Source: JAFEBO01 sp044221315 (GTDB lineage: Bacteria; Planctomycetota; Phycisphaerae; Phycisphaerales; UBA1924). Taken from it: a DNA stretch of 64,000 nt. The first letter of the stretch is position 1; every line of letters begins with the position of its first letter. This document shows, in pieces, positions 1 to 9,294 of this stretch. Location: NCBI GenBank assembly GCA_044221315.1, contig JBGAPK010000003.1, positions 1-64,000 of the forward strand. The letters run 5' to 3'. Under the pieces are notes generated by a model that searched no databases, was not told the origin of the DNA, and worked only from the letters and a program-made list of their open reading frames with translations. The translations under genes were made by a program, and so were the position numbers.

Positions 1-27
1 TCTTCGCGGTCGTTCGCTCCGCGAAGA
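1..27. repeat. Inverted repeat at the left edge
   Basis: Perfect 9-bp arms (TCTTCGCGG at 1-9 and CCGCGAAGA at 19-27) flank a 9-base loop. It may be the terminator hairpin of a gene left of the window, but no T-run follows on the plus strand and the flank on the other side is not visible. Confidence 0.5.
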
Positions 28-128
28 GACGGCCCGCGCCACGAGCGACCGGGCGATTCAAGCGAAAGAGAGATGTGCACCATCGGTGCAACAGTCCTTC
101 CGAGAGTTGGATTTCAAGGAGTTCAGCA

Positions 129-950
129 ATGCAAGCGCGTTTACTTCAGACTTTGGCTATGAGTGTTGTTGCCGGCGTGGCGCTTTCGGCGCAGGCGGTG
201 GTCGTAACCCCGGGCGATTCGAACGCCAACTGGCTGGGGTTCATCAACGTGAGTGAACTGCCGGCCAACGGCGGCGCCTACGTCTTCGGCAGCCCCTGGG
301 GCATCCCTGATCTGGTCGCGATCTTTGACGATGGCGCCGGAACGGTCACGCTCAAGCCGAACAGCATCAACGACCCAAACCCGTTCTGGTACACCCCCGA
401 GGGCGGACCGGGCTCGACCGGCAACAAGAACATGGACTGCGTTCTCTACCATGAGATCAGCGACGGCTCATTGAACGGCGTCGAGGTCACGTTCGAGGGC
501 ACCGTGCTCTCGAATTCGCTGGCCGCCTCGCATGTGGCCAAGATCTTCGTTCGCGACTTCGCTCCCGATTACTCGTCGTTCAATGAGATGGCGATTGATG
601 TGGTTGCAGGGCCATTCAGCGTCTCGCTCGAGACCGAGCCGGATCCGGCGCGCCACGTGCAGTGGGGCTTCAACGTCGTCGGCCCGTGCGTCTGGATCAC
701 CGACGTCGAGCCGTACGGCTCGGCCGTGATCGCGACCGGGGCTGCGGTTCCCTGCCCGGGCGACCTGAACCATGACAACCAGGTCGATGATGCCGACTTT
801 GTCATCTTCGCAAACGCCTACGACATCCTCGACTGCGCCGATCCGGCGATGCCCGCGGGCTGCCCGGCGGACCTCAACGGCGACGGCGCTGTGGACGATG
901 CGGACTTCGTGATCTTCGTCAACGCGTACAACGCGCTGCTCTGCCCTTGA
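129..950 (+). CDS. Secreted GC-type dockerin protein of unknown function
   Basis: The 273-residue product has an N-terminal signal peptide (MQARLLQTLAMSVVAGVALSAQA, shown by the hydrophobic run ending in AQA). A unique region of about 180 residues with no recognised catalytic motif follows. The C-terminus carries two dockerin-like calcium loops (CPGDLNHDNQVDDADF and CPADLNGDGAVDDADF), each ending in an AYxxLxC motif, which is the arrangement common in Phycisphaerae secreted proteins. The start at 129 is chosen over an upstream ATG at 75 because AAGGAG lies at 116-121 with a 7-base spacer and the signal peptide begins there. It precedes a sugar ABC transporter and glycosidase genes, so a role in glycan binding at the cell surface is possible, but this is inference from position only. 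Confidence 0.85.
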   Translation: MQARLLQTLAMSVVAGVALSAQAVVVTPGDSNANWLGFINVSELPANGGAYVFGSPWGIPDLVAIFDDGAGTVTLKPNSINDPNPFWYTPEGGPGSTGNKNMDCVLYHEISDGSLNGVEVTFEGTVLSNSLAASHVAKIFVRDFAPDYSSFNEMAIDVVAGPFSVSLETEPDPARHVQWGFNVVGPCVWITDVEPYGSAVIATGAAVPCPGDLNHDNQVDDADFVIFANAYDILDCADPAMPAGCPADLNGDGAVDDADFVIFVNAYNALLCP

Positions 951-992
951 GATCGATCTGAATTTCCGTTCCGTTATCTTCCTTTCCAACTC

Positions 993-1023
993 CCGGGGCC
1001 GGCGCGGCGAGCGCCGGCCCCGG
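993..1023 (+). terminator. Strong GC hairpin after the dockerin gene
   Basis: A 13-bp perfect stem (993-1005 with 1011-1023) closes a GGCGA loop, 42 bases after the stop codon. It is followed by AGCTTTGTTGG, a weak T-rich stretch. It probably terminates the upstream dockerin gene and separates it from the ABC transporter operon. Confidence 0.65.
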
Positions 1024-1059
1024 AGCTTTGTTGGGCCGCTCGTTACTTAGTGGACCTTC

Positions 1060-2478
1060 ATGCACGAGCAGCGTGACACATTCGCCGGTTTGTTGCCGGA
1101 GTGGCTGCCGGTCGGCGTGGCGATCATGCTGGGGCTTGCCGTGTGCAGCACGGGGCTGGTTGCGGCGCGGGCGTCGGAGGGGGCCTCGGGCGAGAAGACG
1201 ATGTGGACGTTTGCACGGCCCCATTACCTGATGTACGAGGCCAGGGTGAAGGAGTGGAACAAGTCGGGGCACACGCCGTTTCAGCTGCGGCTGCTCAGTC
1301 TGCCGGCGATCGAGCGGCGGATGATGGCGTCGTTCCTGGGCGATGTTCCATCGGCCGATGTGATCGAGACGGAGCGGCGGCCGGCTTCACGGGCGTTCGG
1401 CGGGCCGGTTGATGCGATCGGATTTGTTGATCTCACAGAGCGGCTGCGAAAGGACGGGCTGCTGGACGCGATCAACACGCCGAGCTTCAGCCCGTGGACC
1501 AGCCGCGGGCATGTTTTCGGGCTGCCGCACGATGTGCACCCGGTCATGCTGGGGTATCGGGCTGATCTGGTGGAGGCGGCGGGAATCGACGTTTCTCAGA
1601 TCGAGACTTGGGACGACTTTGCGCGGGTGCTCAAGCCGCTCATGGTGGACGCGGACCGCGACGGCAACGCGGACCGGTACTTGCTGAACATGTGGGAGAA
1701 CAACCAGGATCACCTGGAGGTGCTGCTCCTGCAGGCGGGGGGAGGGTTCTTCGATGAGCACGACCGGCCGATGCTGGACAATCCGATCAACGCGCATGTG
1801 CTTGCGAAGATCGTGACGTGGCTGGCCGGGCCGGAACGGATCGCGGGAGACGCGCCGAACTGGACGGCGGCGGGAAACAAGCTGAAGGCGGACGGGTACG
1901 TGGTGGCGTCCTTCTTTCCGGACTGGATGGGGGACGTGTGGAAGCACGAGATCCCGAGTTTGTCGGGGAAGATGAAACTGATGCCGCTGCCGGCGTGGGA
2001 GAAGGGCGGACGCCGGACAAGCGTGTGGGGCGGAACGATGCTGGGGATTCCGAAGGCGGCGGCGCGGACGCCGGAGGAATTCGAAAAGCTCTGGGCGTTC
2101 TGCAAAGAGCTGTACATTTCCGACGCGTTCACGCGGGATTTGTACCGCGTGGGCGGAATCGTGACGCCGGTCAAGAAGTACTGGAGCGATCCGATCTTCG
2201 ATGAGCCGAGCGAGTACTTCGGCGGACAACCGGCGGGAAGGCTGTATATCAACCTCGCTCCTGCTGTTCCGATGCGCAACAGCATGCCGTACAACACGTT
2301 CGCGATGTACCGGGCGACGGACGCGCTGGTAAAACTGGCGGAGGAGGCGCGAGCGAAGAGACGGTTTGACCTGCCGACGCTTGAGGTTCGGGCGAAAGAG
2401 CTCTTGCGGGACGGTCAAAGGCAGGTCGAGGCCCAGATGAGCCGGAACGTGTTCCTGACGGCGGGAGGTGCCTCGTGA
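1060..2478 (+). CDS. Sugar ABC transporter substrate-binding protein
   Basis: The 472-residue product resembles family 1 extracellular solute-binding proteins of carbohydrate (CUT1) importers. A hydrophobic export signal occupies about residues 17-38. The mature part has features usual for the family: a GLPHDVHPVMLGYRADL segment near the hinge, then ETWDDFARVLKPL and a W-rich C-terminal lobe. It would capture oligosaccharides outside the cytoplasmic membrane and deliver them to the two permeases encoded next; its stop codon overlaps the first permease start by four bases (GTGA). No good Shine-Dalgarno precedes ATG 1060, so the exact start is less certain. The substrate is inferred to be a beta-glucan oligosaccharide from the following GH1 and GH16 genes. 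Confidence 0.88.
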   Translation: MHEQRDTFAGLLPEWLPVGVAIMLGLAVCSTGLVAARASEGASGEKTMWTFARPHYLMYEARVKEWNKSGHTPFQLRLLSLPAIERRMMASFLGDVPSADVIETERRPASRAFGGPVDAIGFVDLTERLRKDGLLDAINTPSFSPWTSRGHVFGLPHDVHPVMLGYRADLVEAAGIDVSQIETWDDFARVLKPLMVDADRDGNADRYLLNMWENNQDHLEVLLLQAGGGFFDEHDRPMLDNPINAHVLAKIVTWLAGPERIAGDAPNWTAAGNKLKADGYVVASFFPDWMGDVWKHEIPSLSGKMKLMPLPAWEKGGRRTSVWGGTMLGIPKAAARTPEEFEKLWAFCKELYISDAFTRDLYRVGGIVTPVKKYWSDPIFDEPSEYFGGQPAGRLYINLAPAVPMRNSMPYNTFAMYRATDALVKLAEEARAKRRFDLPTLEVRAKELLRDGQRQVEAQMSRNVFLTAGGAS

Positions 2479-3404
2479 GCACGCGGACTCATGCCGCGGC
2501 GATCCGGGGCGATGCGTTCCGGGGAAAGAGCACGCCGTGGCTCTTCCTGACGCCGTTCCTGGCGTGCTTTGCCGTTTTCACGCTGTACCCCCTCGCGCAG
2601 TCGGTCATCCTCTCGCTGCAAACGACATTCGGGCCGGGAGCGACGCGGTTCGTCGGCTGGGCGAACTACAGCGCGCTCGTCCGCGATCCGCTCTTCTGGA
2701 CGGCGCTGCGGAATACGTGCGTCTACACGCTCGGGTCGATACTGGTGCAGCTGCCGCTCGCGCTCGGGCTTGCGCTGGTGCTGGAAACGCCGGGGCTGCG
2801 CGGGCGCGGCTGGGTCCGGCTGCTGCTGTTTTCGCCGTCGATGGTGGGCGTTGTGTTCGCGGCGATGATGTTCGGCCTGATCTTCGAGAAACAGACCGGG
2901 CTGGCGAACCAGGGTTTGCATTCGCTGCTGGCGCCGCTCGGCGTGAACTGGAGCCTTGATTTCGGATGGCTTCAAGAGCATGTGATGATGGCGCTGATCG
3001 TGGCGAGCCTGTGGATGTACGTCGGTTTCAACATGACCTTCTTTTCCGCGGCGCTGCAGAACGTGCGGAAGGACCTGATCGAAGCGTCGGTGGTTGATGG
3101 GGCCGGGCCGATCAGGCGGTTTTTCGCGGTCACGGTTCCGGCGATCCGGCCCGTGGCGGGCTTCGTGGTGCTGATGAGCGTGATCGGGAGCTTTCAGCTC
3201 TTTGAATTGCCGTACATCATGTTCAATACGACGGCGGGTCCGGACAACCGCGGCATGACGATCGTGCTGTATCTGTTCCAGAACGGATTCGAAGCGGGGG
3301 ATCTGGGGTACGCGAGCGCCATCGGCTGGGCGTTGGCGCTCATCCTGATTGTGTGCGCTGCGTTCCAGCGGCTGAGCGCCCGCGGCGAGGAGGGAGCGGC
3401 ATGA
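2475..3404 (+). CDS. Sugar ABC transporter permease (MalF/UgpA type)
   Basis: The 309-residue integral membrane protein has about six hydrophobic helices. It carries the cytoplasmic EAA loop that contacts the ATPase, seen as EASVVDGAGPIRRFFAVTVP. It starts with GTG inside the stop codon of the binding-protein gene, which points to translational coupling, and overlaps the next permease by four bases. It belongs to the CUT1 family and would form a heterodimeric channel with the following gene product. No ATPase gene is present in the locus, so a shared multi-sugar ATPase encoded elsewhere is expected. Confidence 0.92.
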   Translation: MSTRTHAAAIRGDAFRGKSTPWLFLTPFLACFAVFTLYPLAQSVILSLQTTFGPGATRFVGWANYSALVRDPLFWTALRNTCVYTLGSILVQLPLALGLALVLETPGLRGRGWVRLLLFSPSMVGVVFAAMMFGLIFEKQTGLANQGLHSLLAPLGVNWSLDFGWLQEHVMMALIVASLWMYVGFNMTFFSAALQNVRKDLIEASVVDGAGPIRRFFAVTVPAIRPVAGFVVLMSVIGSFQLFELPYIMFNTTAGPDNRGMTIVLYLFQNGFEAGDLGYASAIGWALALILIVCAAFQRLSARGEEGAA

Positions 3405-4297
3405 GCGTGCGCTCCACGCGAATTCTCGCCTGGACCTGGACTCGGGGCGTGCTGCTGATCGCGGCGCTCCTGACGGTCATTCCTTTCCTCTGGATGATCG
3501 CCTCCAGCTTCAAGAACAATGACGAGTTCTTTCGCTCCGTGTTTCTTCCGTGGGATCCGGCGCGGACAGTGGTGACGGATGGCCGCTCGGTGACAGAGAG
3601 CGGACACATCGCGTGGAACCGTTTCACAACCGACACCTATTCGCGGCTCTTCGGCGAGATCGATTTCGGGCGCGGGCTTGTCAACTCGATTTTTCTCTCG
3701 TCCGTGACGGGGCTGCTCGCCACTATCTGCTGTGCCATGGGTGGCTACGCGCTTTCCAAGTTTCAATTCAAGGGGCGCGGGCTTTGCACGGCGCTGGTCC
3801 TGGGCGCACTGCTCATTCCCGGCCCGCTGTTGATTGCCCCGACCTACCAGTTGCTCTACCGGCTCGACCTTCTCGATACGTTTTCCGGTCTCATCCTGCC
3901 CGCGCTGGCGCCCGCGTTCGGCGTGTTCCTCTTCCGGCAGGCGATCGTGTCGGGCGTTCCGAATGAAGTGCTCGAGGCGGCGCGGATCGACGGGGCGGGA
4001 GAATGGCGGACGTTTGTGACCGTGGTGCTGCCCCTGGTGCGCCCGATGATCGGAACTTTTCTGATGGTGACGTTTCTGGGAACGTGGAACAACTTCATCT
4101 CGCCGCAGGTGGTGTTGCAGGACCCGGGGAAGTTCCCCTTGTCGGTGGCGGTGGCGGAACTGCGGCGTGGGTACTACAACGACTACGGACTTCAGATGGC
4201 GGGGACGATCGTGTCGATCCTGCCCGTCATGGTGCTGTTTCTGGTGATGCAGAAGGACTTTGTCTCGGGTCTGACGGCCGGCGCGGTCAAGGCATGA
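3401..4297 (+). CDS. Sugar ABC transporter permease (MalG/UgpE type)
   Basis: This 298-residue permease is the second channel subunit of the importer. Six membrane segments are apparent, and the EAA loop reads LEAARIDGAGEWRTFVTVVLP. The start at ATG 3401 overlaps the stop of the previous permease (ATGA) and sits behind GGAG; an upstream in-frame ATG at 3353 lies inside the previous gene and is rejected. A periplasmic insertion of about 45 residues between helices 1 and 2 (around FLPWDPARTVVTDGRSV) is typical of MalG-like proteins. A beta-glucosidase gene begins 35 bases downstream. Confidence 0.92.
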   Translation: MSVRSTRILAWTWTRGVLLIAALLTVIPFLWMIASSFKNNDEFFRSVFLPWDPARTVVTDGRSVTESGHIAWNRFTTDTYSRLFGEIDFGRGLVNSIFLSSVTGLLATICCAMGGYALSKFQFKGRGLCTALVLGALLIPGPLLIAPTYQLLYRLDLLDTFSGLILPALAPAFGVFLFRQAIVSGVPNEVLEAARIDGAGEWRTFVTVVLPLVRPMIGTFLMVTFLGTWNNFISPQVVLQDPGKFPLSVAVAELRRGYYNDYGLQMAGTIVSILPVMVLFLVMQKDFVSGLTAGAVKA

Positions 4298-4332
4298 CGG
4301 CGCGCGTGAGCCTCGGGTGAATTGGAGAACGC

Positions 4333-5847
4333 ATGTTCCGCGAAGGATTCGTGTGGGGAGCAGGTTCGAGTTCGTTTCAGATCGAAGGTGCCGCGACACA
4401 GGATGGCCGCACGGACTCGATCTGGGACTCATTCTGTCGCAGGCCGGGCGCGGTCCACAACGGGGATACGCTGGCGGTCGCGTGCGATCACTACAACCGG
4501 ATGCCCGAAGATGTCGGGCTGATGAAGCAAATCGGGCTTCGGGCCTACCGGTTCAGCGTGGCGTGGGCGCGGGTGCTGCCGCAGGGGACCGGAAAGATCA
4601 ACGAAAAGGGGCTGGGGTTCTACGACCGGCTGGTGGACGAATTGCTGAGGGCAAACATCGAGCCGTGGGTGACGCTGTATCACTGGGACCTGCCTCAGGC
4701 GCTGTTTGATCGCGGCGGCTGGCTCAATCCGGAGATTGCGGGCTGGTTTGGCGAATACACGCGGGCCGTGGTGGATCGGCTGAGCGATCGGGTAAGGAAC
4801 TGGATCACGATCAATGAGCCGCAGATCTTCGTCGGGCTTGGGTATCGGGAAGGGCGGCACGCCCCGGGGTTGAAACTCTCGATGCGCGAGCAACTCACGG
4901 CGGCGCACAACGTGCTGCTGGCGCACGGGCGATCGGTGCAGGTGATCCGCGAGCGGAGCAAGCGGGCGGCACAAATCGGCTGGGCGCCGGTCGGGCGTGT
5001 GGATTATCCGTTCACCGAGTCCGCGGCGGATATCGGAGCCGCGCGTCGATCGAGCTTTGAGATAGCCGAACCCGGATTCTGGAGTAACACGTGGTTCGGC
5101 GATCCGGTCTGCCTGGGTCGGTATCCTGAAGACGGACTGAAGGTGTACGGGAAGGACATGCCGCGGATTGCCCCCGGGGATATGGAGGCGATTGCGCAGA
5201 GGCTCGACTTCTACGGCGTGAATATCTATTCGGGCACGCAGATAAAGGCCGGAGCGGGCGGCGCCCCGGAAGTCGTTCCGTGGCCGGCCGGAACGCCGAC
5301 GACGACAATGCGCTGGCCGGTCTCGCCGAAGAGCCTGTATTGGGGGCCCCGGTTCCTGCACGAGCGGTATCGCCTGCCGATCGTGATCACGGAAAACGGC
5401 ATGGCCAACGCGGACTGGGTTTCACCGGACGGCCGGGTGCGCGATCCGCAGCGGGTGGATTTCACTCGCGGCTATCTGCTCGAGCTCGCGCGGGCGGCGG
5501 AAGATGGCGTGGATATCCGCGGCTACTTTCACTGGTCCATCATGGACAACTTCGAGCTGGCGGAAGGGTACAAAGAACGCTTTGGCCTCATCCACGTTGA
5601 CTACGCCACACAGAAGCGCACGCTCAAAGACTCGGCGTACTGGTACGCGGAGGTGATCCGCACCAACGGCGAACATCTGAGCGACGCGTCGTCGTATCGG
5701 ATGCTCGACGCCCCGAAGGAGACCGCGGTGGTGATTCCGGCTCGGGATGCGGCCCGCGAACTTCCGTCGCACGCATCGAGCGGCAATGGCCACGCGAAGC
5801 AACTGGTGGAGACCAAGGCGCCTTCACGCAAGGGGACCACGCTTTGA
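4333..5847 (+). CDS. GH1 beta-glucosidase
   Basis: The 504-residue enzyme belongs to glycoside hydrolase family 1 and would cleave beta-linked gluco-oligosaccharides to glucose in the cytoplasm; no signal peptide is present. Family hallmarks are the N-terminal FxWGAGSSSFQIEGA signature, the acid/base glutamate in NEP at residues 161-163 (E162), the nucleophile in ITENG (E354), and YFHWSIMDNFEW-like YFHWSIMDNFEL at 398-409. The catalytic domain ends near residue 450, which is normal. The last 50 or so residues are a low-complexity tail. GGAG at 4324-4327 supports the ATG at 4333. It follows the sugar importer and overlaps the GH16 start by four bases, so it is part of the same operon. Confidence 0.95.
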   Translation: MFREGFVWGAGSSSFQIEGAATQDGRTDSIWDSFCRRPGAVHNGDTLAVACDHYNRMPEDVGLMKQIGLRAYRFSVAWARVLPQGTGKINEKGLGFYDRLVDELLRANIEPWVTLYHWDLPQALFDRGGWLNPEIAGWFGEYTRAVVDRLSDRVRNWITINEPQIFVGLGYREGRHAPGLKLSMREQLTAAHNVLLAHGRSVQVIRERSKRAAQIGWAPVGRVDYPFTESAADIGAARRSSFEIAEPGFWSNTWFGDPVCLGRYPEDGLKVYGKDMPRIAPGDMEAIAQRLDFYGVNIYSGTQIKAGAGGAPEVVPWPAGTPTTTMRWPVSPKSLYWGPRFLHERYRLPIVITENGMANADWVSPDGRVRDPQRVDFTRGYLLELARAAEDGVDIRGYFHWSIMDNFELAEGYKERFGLIHVDYATQKRTLKDSAYWYAEVIRTNGEHLSDASSYRMLDAPKETAVVIPARDAARELPSHASSGNGHAKQLVETKAPSRKGTTL

Positions 5848-7253
5848 AGAACACCGCTCGCTCCGCCATCATCGCCGCCGTCGGAACCGTCGCCTTCGGT
5901 GGTTCCGCCTTGGCTCAGGAAGTCCGGGGCTGGAATCTCACCTGGTCCGACGAGTTCAATGGCACGACGCTTGACACCACCAAGTGGCGTGCCGAAAACG
6001 CCGCGCTGGTGAAGAACAACGAGCAGCAGTACTACAGCCCCAACAACATCCAGTTTTCGGGCGGGAACATGCTGATCAAGTCCGAGCGGCTCGCGCAGGG
6101 TGGCCGCCCGTACACCTCGGGCCTGATCGAGACAAAGAACAAGTTCTCGCAGACGTTTGGCCGTATCGAGGCCCGGATGCGGTTGCCGGGGACGCAGGGC
6201 ATCTGGCCGGCGTTCTGGATGCTGCCCCAGTCGGGGGCATGGCCGCCGGAAATCGACATCATGGAGCTGCTCGGGCACGATCCGACGCGGGTGTACATGA
6301 GCAACCACTGGGGCTCGTGGCCCAACGTGTCCTCGTGGACGGACAACTACGTCGGGCCCAACTTCACGTCCGGCTTCAACACCTTTGCCGTCGAGTGGTA
6401 CTCCAACCGCATCGAGTTTTTCGTCAACGGCGTCCGGCGCGCGACGCACAACCAGGGCGTGCCGCAGATCCCGTTCTACATCATCTTCAACACCGCCGTG
6501 GGAGGCGACTGGCCAGGCAACCCCGACGGCTCCACCGTCTTCCCGCAGTACATGCGGGTCGATTGGGTCCGCGTGTATCAGCCCATCATACAGAACGCCG
6601 GGATGGAGTCCATGGGCCCCAACGCCAACACCGGGCTCTACGCCTGGAACACCTTCGGCAACACTTTCTACGACGGCACCATCGGCCGCACCGGCGCGTC
6701 TTCCGCCAAGATCTTCGGCACCTTCAACGGCGGATTCAACAACAGCGGGCTCTACCAGGACATCAACGCCACCCCGGGCAAACGCTTTCGAGCCCGGGCC
6801 TACTGGTACACACCCAGCGTTGACCAGATCGCCAGCCCAAACACGGCCGCAATCAACATTGAGTTCCGCAACGCCAGCGGCGGGCTCATCTCATTCGTCA
6901 GCACTACCGCCCTCGACTCGACCGGTCCGGCCAACACCTGGATCGACAGCGAGGTCCGCGGCCTCGCCCCGGCGGGCACCACCAAGGTCCGCGTCGTCGC
7001 GATCTTCTTCCAGAACAACAATGCCCCCGGCTCGGTCCGCGTCGATGACATCGACATTCGCGAGGTGCAGTGCAGCGCCGACCTCAATGTCGACTGGGTC
7101 GTCGACGACTCCGACTTTGTGCTCTTTGCCGCCGCGTACGACGAGCTGATCTGCGGCCCGATCTGTCCGGCGGATCAGAACGCCGACGGCTTCGTCGACG
7201 ACGCAGACTTTGTTCTCTTCGCCGACGGGTACAACGACCTCACGTGCCCGTAG
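5844..7253 (+). CDS. Secreted GH16 beta-glucanase with CBM-like and dockerin modules
   Basis: The 469-residue protein starts with TTG overlapping the GH1 stop. A signal peptide ends near ALAQ (residue 25). The GH16 domain (about 28-255) carries the catalytic motif EIDIME at 136-141, with nucleophile E136 and acid/base E141. This form, with the extra methionine, is typical of laminarinase-type endo-beta-1,3-glucanases. Residues about 260-405 look like a carbohydrate-binding jelly-roll domain (NAGMESMGPN start, then beta-rich sequence to RVDDIDIREV). The C-terminus has two dockerin loops (ADLNVDWVVDDSDF and ADQNADGFVDDADF). It probably cuts extracellular beta-glucan to oligosaccharides for the upstream transporter and GH1 enzyme. 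The exact polysaccharide is inferred. Confidence 0.92.
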   Translation: MKNTARSAIIAAVGTVAFGGSALAQEVRGWNLTWSDEFNGTTLDTTKWRAENAALVKNNEQQYYSPNNIQFSGGNMLIKSERLAQGGRPYTSGLIETKNKFSQTFGRIEARMRLPGTQGIWPAFWMLPQSGAWPPEIDIMELLGHDPTRVYMSNHWGSWPNVSSWTDNYVGPNFTSGFNTFAVEWYSNRIEFFVNGVRRATHNQGVPQIPFYIIFNTAVGGDWPGNPDGSTVFPQYMRVDWVRVYQPIIQNAGMESMGPNANTGLYAWNTFGNTFYDGTIGRTGASSAKIFGTFNGGFNNSGLYQDINATPGKRFRARAYWYTPSVDQIASPNTAAINIEFRNASGGLISFVSTTALDSTGPANTWIDSEVRGLAPAGTTKVRVVAIFFQNNNAPGSVRVDDIDIREVQCSADLNVDWVVDDSDFVLFAAAYDELICGPICPADQNADGFVDDADFVLFADGYNDLTCP

Positions 7254-7354
7254 ACGATCCGATCAAGGCGCAACGCCCCCCGCACAGCGTTGGTTCCTTG
7301 CTCGGCGTTCGGTGCCACGTTCACTTACCTGCTCACCTTTCACCGCGAGCCCCC

Positions 7355-9250
7355 ATGTCCCGATTCTGCTCCGTCGCTCTGTCGCTCCTCCTCGCCGCAC
7401 ACGCGGTTGCGGGCACGCGGTTCCGGGTCGAGCCGGATGCCAAGGGAGTGTGGTCGTTTGTCGCGCCCTCGGGCCAGCGGTTCGTTTCAATGGGCGTGAA
7501 CAACGTCTCTCCCGAACCCTATCAGCCGCGAGCGAATACCGAGTACTACGACGCCGCCCGGCAGTTCTTCGGCGGCGATGTCAGCAAGTGGGGCGCGTCG
7601 GTCGCCTCGCTGCTCACCGAACATGGCTTCAACACGCTGGGCTGCTGGAGCAATCTGAGCGTCCCCACCTCGAACGACCCCAAGGCGACGCTCTACCGCA
7701 CGCACATCCTTTACGTGGTTGCCCACGAGCCCGATCGCCCGCTCTTGGCGCTCGCGCCGGACTTTGAGAAGATCGTCCTGGAGAACACGAAGAAGGCGAT
7801 GGAGGGCGTGACCGATCGCCAGAACCTGATCGGCGTCTACCTCGACAATGAGGCGGCTTGGTTCGGCAAGTCGGGCTGGGACAAGATCCCGACGTACACG
7901 CTGCTCGATGTGGCGCTCGAGCGGAACACCGCGGGTGTGGCGAAGAAGGCGGTGGTCGATTTCCTGCGTGAGCGTCACAAGACCGTCGAGGCGATCTCGA
8001 CGGCCTACTCCAAGCCTCTGAAGTCGTGGGACGCGCTCGACGCGGAGTATCTCAAGGGGGTGTCCGAGCCTGCCGCGATCGCCGACCGCATCGATTTCAC
8101 CGCGATGGTCGCGAAGAAGTTCTTTGAACGGGCCGTGCCGGTGGTCCGCAAGGAATTGCCCGACACGATGATCATGGGCGTGCGGTTCGCGGGCGACGCG
8201 CCCGATGCCGTTGTCGAGGCCTGCGGCCGGGTGAGCGACGTGATGAGCCTCAACATCTATGAGCACCGCCCCAAGGCCAATGTCACCCAGCTCGCCAAGT
8301 TTTGGATCCTGGGCAAGAAGCCGATTGTTATCACCGAATGGTCGTTCCGCGCGAGAGAAAACCAGAGCGGCAACCCCAACACCCGCGGCGCCGGTCCGGT
8401 GCTGGCGACCCAGGCCGATCGTGCGGACGCGTACACGAAGATGGTCGAGGACACCATGTCCTGGCCGATGGTCATCGGGATGCACTGGTTCGAGTTCGCC
8501 GATCAGTCGCCGCAGGGCCGCTTTGACGGCGAGGACTCGAACTACGGCATCGTGGACATCAGGAACAAGCCGTACCCCGAGCTGCTCGGCGCGATGAAGG
8601 CGAGCAACTCGAAGCTGGCCTCTCTCCGTCTGTCGATCACCAAAGGCGCCCCGAGCGAAATCCCAGGGCCGGAAAAGGTATCCTTCGCGCCCGGCCAGTT
8701 CCCGAATCGCCCGTCGAAGCTCGACCTGCTCGCCAAGCCGATCCGGGAGCCCGAGACCTGGAGCGCCCCCGACGCCGGTGCGGGCTGGTCGCGTCAGGGT
8801 GATTCGATCACCATGGGCTACGACGCGGGCGTCCAGTGGGGCGCGGGCATCAACTTCTTTGGAGCCGCGGGCAACCAGGTGAGCAAGGGCCCGGCCGAGT
8901 GCAGCGATCTGGACGGCTACAGCACGGCGGTAATTGAGATAACCGCGCCCAAAGGGCTCATGATCAACTTTACTGTGGTCGAGGCCGGGGCCGACTTTCC
9001 GGGCCAGTCCACGTACGACGTCGGGACGCCGGCCGATGGCGAGGCCTTCAACTCCGTCGCGTTCTACGGCACGGGCAAACGCGAGACAGTTCGCATCGAC
9101 CTCTCGGAGCTGCATAAGCAGACCGGGTACGGCAACCAGGCCGGCAACAGCCGCGTCGACATGAACGCCGTACGCCATGTTGGCCTCCAGGTCCAGGGAA
9201 CGCCCCGGAAGGGCGAAGTGGTCGTGCACGCTGTACGGCTGGAGAAGTAG
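7355..9250 (+). CDS. Secreted clan GH-A glycoside hydrolase, agarase (GH50)-like
   Basis: The 631-residue protein has a short signal peptide (residues 1-20, ending AVAG), then a TIM-barrel-like region opening with a WSFVAPSGQRFVSMGVNN segment. Likely catalytic residues are E166 in VYLDNEAAW (acid/base position) and E328 in IVITEWSFRA (nucleophile position). The WFEFADQSPQGRFDGEDSNYG segment resembles GH50 beta-agarases and related planctomycete enzymes. A C-terminal beta-rich domain (about 460-631) looks carbohydrate-binding. There is no dockerin. The ATG at 7355 is chosen over an upstream in-frame start at 7070 because that lies inside the GH16 gene and the signal peptide begins here. Family assignment is from motif resemblance only; a GH2- or GH5-like specificity cannot be excluded. 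Confidence 0.75.
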   Translation: MSRFCSVALSLLLAAHAVAGTRFRVEPDAKGVWSFVAPSGQRFVSMGVNNVSPEPYQPRANTEYYDAARQFFGGDVSKWGASVASLLTEHGFNTLGCWSNLSVPTSNDPKATLYRTHILYVVAHEPDRPLLALAPDFEKIVLENTKKAMEGVTDRQNLIGVYLDNEAAWFGKSGWDKIPTYTLLDVALERNTAGVAKKAVVDFLRERHKTVEAISTAYSKPLKSWDALDAEYLKGVSEPAAIADRIDFTAMVAKKFFERAVPVVRKELPDTMIMGVRFAGDAPDAVVEACGRVSDVMSLNIYEHRPKANVTQLAKFWILGKKPIVITEWSFRARENQSGNPNTRGAGPVLATQADRADAYTKMVEDTMSWPMVIGMHWFEFADQSPQGRFDGEDSNYGIVDIRNKPYPELLGAMKASNSKLASLRLSITKGAPSEIPGPEKVSFAPGQFPNRPSKLDLLAKPIREPETWSAPDAGAGWSRQGDSITMGYDAGVQWGAGINFFGAAGNQVSKGPAECSDLDGYSTAVIEITAPKGLMINFTVVEAGADFPGQSTYDVGTPADGEAFNSVAFYGTGKRETVRIDLSELHKQTGYGNQAGNSRVDMNAVRHVGLQVQGTPRKGEVVVHAVRLEK

Positions 9251-9283
9251 CGGGCCTCGGGTGCGCCCACCCGGGATCGCTTC

Positions 9284-9289
9284 TATATT
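9284..9289 (+). promoter_or_regulatory. Candidate -10 element (TATATT) for leaderless transcription
   Basis: TTCTATATT lies so that TATATT ends 5 bases before ATG 9295. An identical TTCTATATT with the same 5-base spacing precedes the paralogous gene at 12425. The spacing would put transcription initiation at or next to the start codon. No clear -35 box and no Shine-Dalgarno are visible. Confidence 0.45.
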
Positions 9290-9294
9290 CCGCG

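Noticed and set aside
1387..2418. 343-residue minus-strand frame opposite the sugar-binding protein
   Set aside because: Arg-rich shadow frame with no family resemblance; the plus-strand gene is supported by operon structure.
7487..9229. 580-residue open frame on the minus strand opposite the GH50-like gene
   Set aside because: High GC leaves long shadow frames in the opposite strand. It has no recognisable motif, an arginine/histidine-rich composition, and the plus-strand gene has catalytic motifs and a signal peptide.
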